64,000 nt of DNA, taken from JABFXX01 sp964419605. Lineage in GTDB: Bacteria; Myxococcota_A; Polyangia; Haliangiales; Haliangiaceae. A model generated the notes under the pieces. It worked only from the letters and a program-made list of their open reading frames with translations, was not told the DNA's origin and ran no database searches. Shown in pieces: positions 23,758 through 32,460 of the stretch; the first letter of the stretch is position 1, and each line of letters begins with the position of its first letter. The translations under genes and the position numbers were made by a program. The DNA is taken from positions 1 through 64,000 of the forward strand of contig CAYQQM010000012.1 of NCBI GenBank assembly GCA_964419605.1, given 5' to 3'.

Positions 23758-24521
23758 TGGCCATCAACGACAAGGTACTGTCTGGAAAAGTTGCGCTCGT
23801 TACGGGAGCGTCGCGCGGCATTGGTCGGGCGATTGCAATTGCGTTGGGCAAGCGCGGCGCTACGGTGATCGTGAACTTCGCTTCGCGGGAAGACGCGGCG
23901 CGTCAGACGGCCCAGGACGTCGTAGCTGCCGGTGGCAACTCGGCGGTTGCACAGTTCGACGTGGCGAATGCCTCCGCCGCGCGCGAAGCCATCGCCCAGA
24001 TCGGCAAGGATCACGGACGACTCGACATCTTGGTCAACAACGCAGGCGTTGCCATCAACGGTCTGCTCATGCGGTATTCCGACGAACAGTGGCAGCGCTC
24101 GATCGGCACCAATCTCAGCGGGGCGTTTCACTGCATTCGCGCTGCGGCCTCGCTGCTGTTGCGCGCCAAAGAGCACGGGCGGATCATCAACATCACCTCC
24201 GTGGTCGGCGAACAAGGCAACGCCGGGCAAGCCGCTTACGCGGCGAGCAAAGCGGGACTCATCGGCCTTACCCTGTCAACGGCTCGCGAGTTGGCAAGCC
24301 GGGGCGTCACCTGCAATGCGGTCGCTCCTGGATTCATCGAGACCGATATGACGGCGGAGCACTTGCCTGCGGCCGAGCGCGATAAGTTGCTGCAGCAAAT
24401 TCCGCTGGCTCGAATCGGGCGCGCCGATGAAGTCGCTGATACCGTCGCTTTCCTGGCCGGACCTGAGGCGTCCTATGTCACAGGTCAGGTCATTCGTGTA
24501 AACGGCGGATTGTTGATGTAA
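23757..24521 (+). CDS. fabG: 3-oxoacyl-ACP reductase
   Basis: 254 residues, a short-chain dehydrogenase. The NADPH-binding motif is G-A-S-R-G-I-G-R-A, the structural motif N-N-A-G, the catalytic Ser in N-I-T-S-V-V-G and the pair Y-A-A-S-K. The C-terminal P-G-F-I-E-T-D-M-T, followed by V-T-G-Q-V-I-R-V-N-G-G-L-L-M, is typical of FabG rather than other SDRs. It reduces beta-ketoacyl-ACP in type II fatty acid synthesis. Same operon as fabD and acpP. Confidence 0.95.
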   Translation: MAINDKVLSGKVALVTGASRGIGRAIAIALGKRGATVIVNFASREDAARQTAQDVVAAGGNSAVAQFDVANASAAREAIAQIGKDHGRLDILVNNAGVAINGLLMRYSDEQWQRSIGTNLSGAFHCIRAAASLLLRAKEHGRIINITSVVGEQGNAGQAAYAASKAGLIGLTLSTARELASRGVTCNAVAPGFIETDMTAEHLPAAERDKLLQQIPLARIGRADEVADTVAFLAGPEASYVTGQVIRVNGGLLM

Positions 24522-24556
24522 GGGCGGTTCTGAACTATCTACTCCTGCGAGGAATC

Positions 24557-24802
24557 ATGTCGTCACCAGAAGAGATCGAAGCCAAAGTCAAAGAAATCAT
24601 CTGCAACCAGCTCGAGGTTTCGAGTGAGCAGCTTCGCCCCGAGGCGTCGTTTATCGACGATCTCAAGGCCGACTCGCTCGCCGTGGTTGAGCTCGTGCTC
24701 GCATTCGAGCAGGAATTCAAGATCACGATTCCCGAGGAGGATACCGAGCAGATCAAGACGGTCAAAGATGCGACCAACTACATCAAGACCCACGTGAAAT
24801 GA
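24557..24802 (+). CDS. acpP: Acyl carrier protein
   Basis: 81 residues, very acidic, with the phosphopantetheine serine in D-D-L-K-A-D-S-L-A-V-V-E (near residue 39). The canonical triplet is D-S-L. A good ribosome-binding site, GAGGAATC, precedes the ATG. It carries acyl intermediates for FabD, FabG and FabF, whose genes flank it. Confidence 0.95.
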   Translation: MSSPEEIEAKVKEIICNQLEVSSEQLRPEASFIDDLKADSLAVVELVLAFEQEFKITIPEEDTEQIKTVKDATNYIKTHVK

Positions 24803-24848
24803 CCAAGGCGCGGCATCCCGTGACTGCGCTGTAAAGGAGAGCTAGCTT

Positions 24849-26099
24849 ATGCGTCGCGTCGCAATCACCGGCATCGGACTTATCACTCCGATCGGAAACG
24901 ATCTCGAGTCGACCTGGTCTGCGCTGCTTGCCGGAAAGAACGGCGCGGCGCCAACCACGTTGTTCGATACCACCGACTTCGCGACGCGCTTCGCATGCGA
25001 AGTGAAGGGCTGGGATCCGAGCAAGTGGTTCGACAAGCGCGAGCTCAAACACCTCGACCGGTTTCTGCAATTTGGCGTCGCGGCGGGGATGATGGCGGTC
25101 GAAGATGCGGGGTTAGGCTCGAAGGTTCCGGCGGGACAGGAGCACCGCTGGGGGTCGTATATTGGCGCTGGGCTTGGCGGCGTGCGCACCATCGAAGACA
25201 CGTACGCTGCGGCAAAGCTCAAGGGCCCTCGCCACGGGTTCTCTCCGTACTTTGTTACCGACATCATCATTAACGAACTGCCCGGGATGGTTTCGATGCG
25301 AACGGGCGCTACCGGGCCGAACCTGTCGCACGTGTCGGCTTGCTCGACCGGAGCCCATTCGATCGGCGAAGCGTTCCGAGCGATCCGGCATGGCTATGCC
25401 GACGGAATGATCTGCGGCGGCGCGGAGGCAACGATTTCGATTCTCGGCGTGGGCGGATTCAACGCCATGCGCGCGATGTCGACTCGCAACGACGCGCCTG
25501 AAAAAGCGAGCCGACCGTTCGACAAGGACCGCGATGGTTTCGTCATCGGCGAAGGCGCCGGGGTGGTTGTACTGGAAGAACTGCAGCTCGCGAAGCAACG
25601 CGGCGCGCGGATCTATGCGGAGCTAATCGGCTACGGTTCCAACAGCGACGCCTATCACGTCGCGGCGCCCGCACCGGAACACCGCGGCGCGCAGGCCTGC
25701 TTCCGGGTCGCTCTGGGCGATGCCGGGCTGCGGCCGCAAGACATCGGCTATATCAACGCCCATGGTACGTCGACCGATCTCAACGACAAGAACGAAACCA
25801 CCGCAGTAAAAGTCGTATTCGGCGAGTCTGCGCGAAAGCTCGCGATGTCGTCCACGAAGTCGATGACAGGGCACACGCTCGGCGCCGCGGGCGGAATTGA
25901 GGCGGCGATTACCGCGCTGGCGCTGATGCGCGGGGTGTTGCCGCCTACGACGAACTACGAAACACCTGATCCGGAGTGCGATCTGGACTACATTCCGAAT
26001 CAGCCGCGCGAACAGCGCGTCGATTACGCGATGTCGAACAGCTTCGGTTTCGGCGGCACAAATGCCGCTCTCGTGCTACGACGCTACACGGGCGACTAG
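24849..26099 (+). CDS. fabF: 3-oxoacyl-ACP synthase II
   Basis: 416 residues, the standard length. The condensing-enzyme triad is visible: Cys in S-A-C-S-T-G-A-H, His in I-N-A-H-G-T-S-T-D-L-N-D, and His in S-T-K-S-M-T-G-H-T-L-G-A-A-G. The C-terminal N-S-F-G-F-G-G-T-N-A-A-L is conserved. AAGGAGAG lies before the start. Elongates acyl-ACP with malonyl-ACP. Last of the fab genes here; the following genes rpiB and nrdR are within 10 bases of each other, so probably one transcript. Confidence 0.95.
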   Translation: MRRVAITGIGLITPIGNDLESTWSALLAGKNGAAPTTLFDTTDFATRFACEVKGWDPSKWFDKRELKHLDRFLQFGVAAGMMAVEDAGLGSKVPAGQEHRWGSYIGAGLGGVRTIEDTYAAAKLKGPRHGFSPYFVTDIIINELPGMVSMRTGATGPNLSHVSACSTGAHSIGEAFRAIRHGYADGMICGGAEATISILGVGGFNAMRAMSTRNDAPEKASRPFDKDRDGFVIGEGAGVVVLEELQLAKQRGARIYAELIGYGSNSDAYHVAAPAPEHRGAQACFRVALGDAGLRPQDIGYINAHGTSTDLNDKNETTAVKVVFGESARKLAMSSTKSMTGHTLGAAGGIEAAITALALMRGVLPPTTNYETPDPECDLDYIPNQPREQRVDYAMSNSFGFGGTNAALVLRRYTGD

Positions 26100-26108
26100 G
26101 AAGGTGCA

Positions 26109-26552
26109 ATGAAGTGGTTTGCAGGCTCTGACCACGCAGGACTCGCGCTGAAGCGGCAGTTGGTCGCTCGCCTTGTCGAGCTCGGCGATGACGTGGTGGA
26201 TGTAGGAACGCGCGACGAAGTTTCGGTGGACTACCCGGACTTTGGCGCCGAAGTGGGCCGACGCGTTGTGGCCGAGATGCCTGGCAGTGCGTTAGGGCTT
26301 GTGGTGTGTGGCACCGGGATTGGGATTAGCATTGCTGCAAACAAGATCGTCGGTGTTCGCTGTGCGGTGGTTCACGATTCCTATACGGCGGAGCTATCGC
26401 GCCAACACAACGACGCAAATGTGATCGCTCTTGGGGCGAGGGTGGTTGGCTCTGGGGTTGCGGAGGCTGCGGTGCGCCTATTTCGCGACACGGCATTTTT
26501 GGGAGGCCGCCATCAGCGCCGGGTCGACTTGCTGTCCGCGTTGGACAAATAG
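26109..26552 (+). CDS. rpiB: Ribose-5-phosphate isomerase B
   Basis: 147 residues of the RpiB/LacAB family. Motifs G-S-D-H-A-G-L-A-L-K at the N-terminus, V-D-Y-P-D-F-G, V-C-G-T-G-I-G-I-S-I-A-A-N-K and R-Q-H-N-D-A-N-V-I-A-L-G-A-R are all present; in RpiB enzymes the G-T-G-I-G loop carries the phosphate-site residues. Interconverts ribose-5-P and ribulose-5-P; ribulose-5-P is also the substrate of the DHBP synthase encoded at 60 kb. An AGGAAGG site precedes the ATG. Confidence 0.93.
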   Translation: MKWFAGSDHAGLALKRQLVARLVELGDDVVDVGTRDEVSVDYPDFGAEVGRRVVAEMPGSALGLVVCGTGIGISIAANKIVGVRCAVVHDSYTAELSRQHNDANVIALGARVVGSGVAEAAVRLFRDTAFLGGRHQRRVDLLSALDK

Positions 26553-26558
26553 GCTCGG

Positions 26559-27074
26559 ATGCGTTGCCCGTTTTGTTTCGCCGATGAGAATGACAAGGTC
26601 ATTGAGACTCGGGGTTCGAAAGATGGACGCGAGATCCGGCGGCGGCGCGAATGCGAGTCATGCGCCAGGCGATTTACCACCTATGAACGCATCGAGGAAT
26701 CGATGCCGCTCGTGATAAAGGCGGATGGTCGTCGCGAGCCCTTTGACCGTAACAAGATCGAGCACGGCATCACCGCGGCCGTGGCCAAACGTCCGGTGTC
26801 ACGCGATCAAGTGGCGGCGCTCGCGTTGGATGTCGAGCGAGAAGTCGGTGAACTCAACGTGACGGAGATTAACGCTCGCGACGTTGGGGAGCTTGTTCTT
26901 CCCAAGCTCAAAGCTCTTGATCAGGTGGCGTATGTGCGATTCGCGTCTATCTACCGCGACTTTCGCGATCTCGACGGATTCGCAAAGGAACTCGACGCCT
27001 TGCGTCGTGAAGATCCACCGTCGCAGGGCCCCCCGATCGATCCTCGCCCGCTCATCCACCCTGAGGTGGATTGA
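26559..27074 (+). CDS. nrdR: Transcriptional repressor NrdR
   Basis: 171 residues. An N-terminal zinc ribbon (C-P-F-C near residue 3 and C-E-S-C near 31) with R-E-I-R-R-R-R and R-F-T-T-Y-E-R is followed by an ATP-cone (V-I-K-A-D-G-R-R-E-P-F-D-R-N-K). NrdR represses ribonucleotide reductase genes according to the ATP/dATP ratio. It commonly neighbours ribD, as here. A mobile hairpin element has separated its stop from the ribD start. Confidence 0.95.
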   Translation: MRCPFCFADENDKVIETRGSKDGREIRRRRECESCARRFTTYERIEESMPLVIKADGRREPFDRNKIEHGITAAVAKRPVSRDQVAALALDVEREVGELNVTEINARDVGELVLPKLKALDQVAYVRFASIYRDFRDLDGFAKELDALRREDPPSQGPPIDPRPLIHPEVD

Positions 27075-27080
27075 CCCTAA

Positions 27081-27258
27081 GGGTCCTCGAATGAGAAAGT
27101 CGGTCGATAATCGCAGTCGAGGCGCGCGGATCGCGAGGCGACGGCGAGGACCGGAGGGGAGCATCCTCGACGGATGTGACCCGAGGACCGGAGCCGGCAA
27201 CGAAGCGAGCTGCGATGCATCGGCTGCGAGAACGATCGACTTTCTCATTCGAGGACCC
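27081..27258. mobile_element. 178-bp hairpin MITE-like element between nrdR and ribD
   Basis: Ends are near-perfect inverted repeats: 27080-27106 and 27233-27259 match at 26 of 27 bases (AGGGTCCTCGAATGAGAAAG and complement). The element proper starts GGGTCC and ends GGACCC, and is flanked on both sides by TAA (27078-27080 and 27259-27261), consistent with a 3-base target duplication. No transposase frame is inside. Removing it and one TAA leaves nrdR and ribD 8 bases apart. The right arm contains GAGGA, nine bases before the ribD ATG, so folding would hide the ribD ribosome-binding site. Confidence 0.85.
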
Positions 27259-27263
27259 TAAGC

Positions 27264-28379
27264 ATGGTCGGGCGTTCGGCTCAGCGCGGCATCGACGAGG
27301 CGTTCATGGCCCGTGCGTTGCGACTTGCAGAGAAGTGGCGCGGTCGGACGTCACCCAATCCGATCGTCGGCTGCGTGATCGTCGACCGAGGCGGCAACAT
27401 CATCGCCGAAGGTGCGCATCGCGGGCCGGGGCGCAAACACGCAGAGCGCGATGCCCTCGATAAGCTTGGGGGTAGCGCAGCGGGCGGGACGATGTACGTC
27501 ACGCTCGAGCCGTGCACGCATACAGGTCGCACGCCGCCATGCGCTCCGGCAGTCATTGCCTCGCGAGTTGCACGTGTTGTCGTTGGCAGCGAGGATCCGT
27601 TTCCCGGGCATGGCGGTGGAATCCGCGACCTTAAGCGGGCAGGCATCACCGTGGCGCGCGCTCACACAGCCGCCTGCGACGCAGCAAATCGACCGTTTTT
27701 TCGGTGGGTCCAAAGTGGACGACCTGCGATTACGCTCAAGGCGGCGATTACCCTCGACGGCAAGATCGCGACCGCGACCGGTCAATCACAGTGGATTACC
27801 GGTGAGTTGGCCCGGCGCGACGCGCACCAGTTGCGCGCAACGCACGACGCCATTCTCGTCGGAATTGGCACGGTCATTGCCGACGATCCGCGCCTTACAT
27901 CCCGGATTCTAGGGGGACGCGATCCGGTGCGCGTTGTGCTCGACACAGCGTTGCGCACGCCGCTAAATGCTCGGCTACTGCCGAAGCGGCGCGGTCCGCG
28001 GACGATCATCGCGACGGGTGAAAACGCGCCAACGTCTCGAGCGACGGCGCTGGCGAACGCCGGCGCCGAAATCTGGCGGTTCCGCGTGCGTCGCGACGGC
28101 ACGATTCCGCTTGGCGCACTCGCACGTCGGCTTGGCAGCCAGGGGATTCTATCGCTGTTGGTCGAGGGTGGTGCGGAAGTTCACGCTTCGCTTTTGGACC
28201 AGCACTTGGTGGATCAGCTCGTGCTCTACATTGCGCCCAAAGTCATCGGCGGCAGGGCGCCCAGCTGGGTGGCGGGCTCCGGTGTGGCGAACCTGGCTGC
28301 TGCCTATGGATTTTTTCCCGACGGCGCGCCGCGGCAATTGGGAGCGGATTTGCGTTATCAGCTTTTGCCAACACTGTGA
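27264..28379 (+). CDS. ribD: Bifunctional riboflavin deaminase/reductase RibD
   Basis: 371 residues. The deaminase half (about 1-150) has the zinc motif H-A-E-R-D and E-P-C-T-H-T-G-R-T-P-P-C, plus the N-terminal M-A-R-A-L...R-T-S-P-N-P-I-V-G-C-V. The reductase half has A-A-I-T-L-D-G-K-I-A, G-T-V-I-A-D-D-P-R-L-T and L-V-E-G-G-A-E-V-H-A-S-L-L. Performs the second and third steps of the pyrimidine branch of riboflavin synthesis. The start at 27264 uses a Shine-Dalgarno donated by the hairpin element; an alternative is the ATG at 27306. Other rib genes are 31 kb away. Confidence 0.95.
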   Translation: MVGRSAQRGIDEAFMARALRLAEKWRGRTSPNPIVGCVIVDRGGNIIAEGAHRGPGRKHAERDALDKLGGSAAGGTMYVTLEPCTHTGRTPPCAPAVIASRVARVVVGSEDPFPGHGGGIRDLKRAGITVARAHTAACDAANRPFFRWVQSGRPAITLKAAITLDGKIATATGQSQWITGELARRDAHQLRATHDAILVGIGTVIADDPRLTSRILGGRDPVRVVLDTALRTPLNARLLPKRRGPRTIIATGENAPTSRATALANAGAEIWRFRVRRDGTIPLGALARRLGSQGILSLLVEGGAEVHASLLDQHLVDQLVLYIAPKVIGGRAPSWVAGSGVANLAAAYGFFPDGAPRQLGADLRYQLLPTL

Positions 28380-28455
28380 TCGATATTGCCCAATTCTTGG
28401 ACCCGCGTGCTGGCCAGCGGGCGGGATTGCCGTTGTGTTACCCTGCGTTACGCGC

Positions 28456-29739
28456 ATGGTGTCGCCTGACTACGAACTCGGAGAGGTTCCAGACCTCGGC
28501 AAGGTGCCCAGCCGGATGTTGGCTCAGGTCATTCGCGCCGAGCGATTTGGTGAACCGCGAGATGCGTTTTGCCAAGAGGTCGTCAGCGTTCCGTCGTTGG
28601 GATCACGGGAAGTTCTGATCTATGTGATGGCGGCCGGGGTGAACTACAACAATGTGTGGGCGGCGATGGGGATTCCGATCGACGTGATCAAAGCGCGCCA
28701 GAAGAAGGGCGAGTCAGAGGATTTTCACATTGGTGGCAGCGATGCTAGCGGAGTGGTGTGGGCGGTCGGCGACGCCGTGACAAGGGTTCGGGTGGGCGAT
28801 GAGGTCGTGGTGCACTGTGGGATGTGGGATGCAGACGATCCTCACGTGGTCGCGGGCAAAGACCCGATGCTTGCACCGTCGCAGCGCATCTGGGGCTACG
28901 AGTCGAATTGGGGCAGTTTTGCCCAGTACGCGAAAGTTCAGGACCATCAGTGTGTGGCCAAGCCAGCGCGACTCACCTGGGAGGAAGCGGCCGCCTACAT
29001 GCTGGTAGGGGCGACGGCGTTTCGCATGCTTCATGGATGGCCGCCCAATGTAGTGCAGCCGGGCGATCCGGTGTTGGTGTGGGGCGGGGCAGGTGGACTC
29101 GGTTCCATGGCGATCCAAATTGTGCGCGCGGCCGGGGGGCGTCCAGTCGCTGTGGTGTCCGACGAGTCGAAGGACTCGTACTGCAAGAACCTCGGCGCAG
29201 TTGGGGTGATCGACCGGCGCCGTTTCGACCATTGGGGCAAGCTTCCGCGATGGTCCGACGAGTTGGAGTACGGCGTTTGGCAAGCGGGCGCGCGCAAGTT
29301 TGGCGCCGCATTTTGGGAAGCGTTGGGCGACAAACAAAACCCGGCGATTGTGTTTGAACATCCCGGCGAAGCGACCCTGCCGACCTCGTGCTTTCTGTGC
29401 CAAACCGGTGGGATGATCGTTATCTGCGCTGGCACCACCGGATACAATGCGACGCTAGACCTTCGCTACCATTGGATGCGCCAGAAACGGCTACAAGGCA
29501 GTCACTTCGCCAATGACGTCGAAGCGATGGGAGTCACCCAGCTGGTGGACCGCGGTCAGGTCGATCCGTGTTTGTCACGCTTGTTCGAGTTCGCCGAAAC
29601 CGGAGCTTGCCACCAGCTGATGAGGGATAATCGGCACGCCTCCGGCAACATGGCGATTCTTGTCAATGCGCCGAAACCGGGGCTGCGCACTCTCGCGGAT
29701 GTCCGAGCGCAGCGCACGTTGCGCGGCCAAGAAGCATGA
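28456..29739 (+). CDS. ccr: Crotonyl-CoA carboxylase/reductase
   Basis: 427 residues from the ATG at 28456. This is the MDR-superfamily enzyme that reductively carboxylates crotonyl-CoA to ethylmalonyl-CoA with NADPH and CO2. Family features: G-V-N-Y-N-N-V-W-A-A, H-I-G-G-S-D-A-S-G-V-V-W, W-G-Y-E-S-N-W-G-S-F-A-Q-Y, the nucleotide fold W-G-G-A-G-G-L-G-S-M-A, and the C-terminal G-S-H-F-A-N-D. A plain crotonyl/enoyl reductase is unlikely given these. Its stop overlaps the epimerase start by four bases (ATGA). Together they point to the ethylmalonyl-CoA pathway or to ethylmalonyl-CoA supply for polyketides. Confidence 0.92.
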   Translation: MVSPDYELGEVPDLGKVPSRMLAQVIRAERFGEPRDAFCQEVVSVPSLGSREVLIYVMAAGVNYNNVWAAMGIPIDVIKARQKKGESEDFHIGGSDASGVVWAVGDAVTRVRVGDEVVVHCGMWDADDPHVVAGKDPMLAPSQRIWGYESNWGSFAQYAKVQDHQCVAKPARLTWEEAAAYMLVGATAFRMLHGWPPNVVQPGDPVLVWGGAGGLGSMAIQIVRAAGGRPVAVVSDESKDSYCKNLGAVGVIDRRRFDHWGKLPRWSDELEYGVWQAGARKFGAAFWEALGDKQNPAIVFEHPGEATLPTSCFLCQTGGMIVICAGTTGYNATLDLRYHWMRQKRLQGSHFANDVEAMGVTQLVDRGQVDPCLSRLFEFAETGACHQLMRDNRHASGNMAILVNAPKPGLRTLADVRAQRTLRGQEA

Positions 29740-30176
29740 TGACTCGGCCGTTCAAGGTACTTGGGGTGCAGCAAATCGCCATCGGTGGTCCCAGCAAAGC
29801 AGCGTTGCGCGCGCTGTGGGTCGACCTACTCGGGGTTGCGTCAACGGGAAGTTATCGAAGTGAGCGCGAAAATGTCGACGAGGACATTCTTGCGCTTGGC
29901 GGCATTGAAATCGACCTGATGCAGCCGATCGATCCGACCAAATCGCCGAGGGTTCACGAGCCGCCGCTCAATCACATCGGCTTATGGGTCGACGACCTTC
30001 CCGCGGCAGTCGCGTGGTTAGGCGCGCAGGGAGTTCGGTTCACACCGGGCGGAATTCGCAAAGGCGCCGCCGGGCATGACGTGTGCTTTATCCACCCCAA
30101 AGCCGACGCGACTTCGCAGCGTTCGGGCGAAGGCGTTCTCATCGAGCTGGTGCAAGCACCGCCGGAAATGCGCTGA
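29736..30176 (+). CDS. Methylmalonyl/ethylmalonyl-CoA epimerase-like VOC protein
   Basis: 146 residues with the paired beta-alpha-beta-beta-beta modules of the glyoxalase/VOC superfamily. Metal ligands are suggested by V-Q-Q-I-A-I, L-N-H-I-G-L-W-V-D-D and G-V-L-I-E-L-V-Q. The usual His in the first module is not obvious (Q-I-A-I instead of H-I-A-I), so one metal ligand may be Gln. Translational coupling to ccr supports a role in epimerising ethylmalonyl-CoA and methylmalonyl-CoA. Another VOC function cannot be excluded. Confidence 0.82.
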   Translation: MMTRPFKVLGVQQIAIGGPSKAALRALWVDLLGVASTGSYRSERENVDEDILALGGIEIDLMQPIDPTKSPRVHEPPLNHIGLWVDDLPAAVAWLGAQGVRFTPGGIRKGAAGHDVCFIHPKADATSQRSGEGVLIELVQAPPEMR

Positions 30177-30208
30177 GGTCGCTAGCGCACCGATTACGGG
30201 ACAGTGTC

Positions 30209-32377
30209 TTAGTTCACGAGCCTGAGCGGGCGCGGTGTATCAGGCGTTGCTGCCACAGGTGAGGTTGCCTCGGCGATGGTCGTGCTCGCGGGTGCCATTG
30301 CCTTGACCCGGTCGCGGCTGGCAAGGCCAATTTGATGATCGATGCGCACGTCGAATACGACTGGACCGGCGGCCATGAGCGCAGACCGGGCAGCCGCCAA
30401 CTGATGTTTTCCGTTGATCTGCAGCGTCGCTGCACCCAGTCCTCGGGCGACGGAGCAGACATCGAGCGGAGTCGTAGGGTAGTCGGGTCGGCGGCCGTAG
30501 ACCGTCTCGTGCCCTTTTTCTACCATGCCAAGTCGACCGTCGTTGAACACAAAAACCCGCAGCGGCAATCGCTCGGCGACGGCCGTTGCGATCTCGAACG
30601 CGTTCATTGCGAAGCAGCCGTCGCCGCAAATTGCCGCGACGGTTCGCGCGGGGTGTGCGAGTTGTGCGCCAATCGCGGCGCCGATCGATTGCCCCATCGA
30701 ACCGAGGCCGGTCATCACCAGGAACGAATCGGGATGATTGATTTCGAGAAAATGCGTGGCGAAGAGGAAGTGATCTCCCGAATCGACCGTGTAGATGGTG
30801 TCGGGTGGCAGGGCGCGCTGCAGCTCGATGACTGCGTCGTTGGGTGCGATGAGGCCCGGAGCCAGGGAAGATGGTAACTGTTGGCGGTGGACTCCACTGA
30901 TGGCGGGACGTAGGGCGCCGTGCTCTCTGTGATTCAGGTATTCAGCAAGTGCGCCTAGCAAAGCGGAGGCCGACGCGACCACCGCGTGTGTGGGCTCGTA
31001 GCTTTTTCCGATCTGTCTCGCGTCGATGTCGATGTGGATGAGCGCTTTCGAGCCCTGCAGTGCAGGCGCGAATCCATCGGTGGCGAGGTCGCCGAGGCTG
31101 GTTCCGATCGCGAGTACCACGTCGACGCTGTCATCGAGGTATTGCCGCGCCGAAGCGTGCCCACCCATGCCGAGTACTCCGAGCGAAAGCGGGTGGTTCT
31201 CTGGGAAGACACCTTTGGCCTTCGGCGTGGTGGCAATCGGACATTGCAACTGCTCCGCAACGGAAACTAGCCGAGTAGGTGCTCCGCCGCCGCGCACTCC
31301 ACTGCCGGCGAGGATGAGGGGGCGAGCTGCCTTGCGCAACAGCTCGGCAATCTCTTCGACCGTTTCGGGCGCGATTGCTTCACCCATCGTGATTGCCCCC
31401 CCAGCACGCGGGGTAGCCACGGGAGCTGTGGTCACGTCGAGGGGAAGCGTCAGCATGACGGGGCCTTTGCGGCCGGACGTTGCCGTTGCGATCGCGCGTC
31501 GAACTAGGTGCGGCAGGGCACTTGGGCGGGGTACCTCTGCCGCGAGCTTGGTCACGTGCCGAGCCATTTCCACCAGCTGCAGTCCATGTGTGGACCCATC
31601 CTGCAGTACGCCCTTGCCGTGGGCGTGTCGAGGCACTTCGCCGACCAGGAGCAGAACGGGCAAGCCATCGCACCACGCCGAAGCGAGTCCGGTCATTGCG
31701 TTGAGGCAGCCCGGGCCGGATGTTACGGCGACGACCCCTAGTTTGCCGCTGGTTTGCGCATATCCAGCCGCGGCAAACATCGCTCCGCTTTCGTGCCGCG
31801 TGGTGACATTGCGGATCGGGCTGTCGAGAAGCGCATCGTGGACCGGGGAAATCGCGCCTCCCGGAAGCCCGAACATCACGTCGACTCCGGCTTCCGCCAG
31901 CATGGCGACAAGGACGTCGGCGCCGCGTTTGCCACGCGGCGATCCCGGAGCCGCGGTCGGCATCTCGCACGTAACTTCGCGTGCGGATTCCTCGCGGAGC
32001 AGTAGCGAAAGGTCGACCGGTTTGGCGACCGCGTGCGTCGCCCCCGCGCTGTAGGCCATCGCGGCCAGATCGGGTGTCATCGATGCACTTGTCAGGATGA
32101 CTTCGACATGGTGAGTGTCGGGGTTCTCCTTAAGGCGGGAGCAAAACGCAATGCCATCCACGCGCGGCATATACACATCGGCAATGATGACGTCGGGCCG
32201 CAGCGCCGCGATCACGGACAATGCCTCGTCGGCATTCAATGCGACAGTTAAGGTGATATTGGGAATGCGCCGAGCCAATCGCTGCAGCGCTCGAAGCTGC
32301 AGCTCATCGTCGTCGACGACTAAGACATGCTTTTTTGAGTTTTGTGCCGCTGACGAGATGTGAGTCATTGCGGACAT
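30209..32377 (-). CDS. Receiver domain fused to an acetolactate-synthase-like ThDP enzyme
   Basis: 722 residues. Residues 17-128 are a complete response-regulator receiver: acidic D22-D24, phosphoacceptor D67 in I-I-A-D-V-Y-M-P, T96/S97 and K119 in A-V-A-K-P. A Pro/Gly linker (about 135-150) leads to a full ThDP enzyme: PYR domain with F-G-L-P-G-G and the catalytic Glu E196 in R-H-E-S-G-A, central domain (about 335-480), and PP domain with G585-D-G and N612-D, the metal/diphosphate motif. Overall it is closest to acetolactate synthase large subunit or pyruvate oxidase-type decarboxylases. No DNA-binding or other output domain is present. A hybrid histidine kinase gene lies directly upstream on the same strand. 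Inference: a phosphorylation-controlled metabolic enzyme. Confidence 0.9.
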   Translation of the reverse strand: MSAMTHISSAAQNSKKHVLVVDDDELQLRALQRLARRIPNITLTVALNADEALSVIAALRPDVIIADVYMPRVDGIAFCSRLKENPDTHHVEVILTSASMTPDLAAMAYSAGATHAVAKPVDLSLLLREESAREVTCEMPTAAPGSPRGKRGADVLVAMLAEAGVDVMFGLPGGAISPVHDALLDSPIRNVTTRHESGAMFAAAGYAQTSGKLGVVAVTSGPGCLNAMTGLASAWCDGLPVLLLVGEVPRHAHGKGVLQDGSTHGLQLVEMARHVTKLAAEVPRPSALPHLVRRAIATATSGRKGPVMLTLPLDVTTAPVATPRAGGAITMGEAIAPETVEEIAELLRKAARPLILAGSGVRGGGAPTRLVSVAEQLQCPIATTPKAKGVFPENHPLSLGVLGMGGHASARQYLDDSVDVVLAIGTSLGDLATDGFAPALQGSKALIHIDIDARQIGKSYEPTHAVVASASALLGALAEYLNHREHGALRPAISGVHRQQLPSSLAPGLIAPNDAVIELQRALPPDTIYTVDSGDHFLFATHFLEINHPDSFLVMTGLGSMGQSIGAAIGAQLAHPARTVAAICGDGCFAMNAFEIATAVAERLPLRVFVFNDGRLGMVEKGHETVYGRRPDYPTTPLDVCSVARGLGAATLQINGKHQLAAARSALMAAGPVVFDVRIDHQIGLASRDRVKAMAPASTTIAEATSPVAATPDTPRPLRLVN

Positions 32378-32398
32378 CCGCGGATAATTGCCTCTCCA

Positions 32399-32414
32399 TT
32401 ATGCGCTTATGCGC
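32399..32414. promoter_or_regulatory. Tandem octamer TTATGCGC x2 in the leader of the receiver-ThDP gene
   Basis: Two perfect adjacent copies of TTATGCGC lie 22-37 bases upstream of the start codon at 32377, in the 83-base gap after the histidine kinase gene. A purine-rich GGAGAGG follows on the coding strand. The position suggests an operator or leader element, but no factor can be named. Confidence 0.3.
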
Positions 32415-32460
32415 GAATAGATCGACCTACAGGGCACTGAATGTGAGAGCAAACCCCGAA

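Noticed and set aside
27967..29739. A longer ccr start inside ribD
   Set aside because: The extra residues are out-of-frame ribD sequence; the family N-terminus fits the ATG at 28456.
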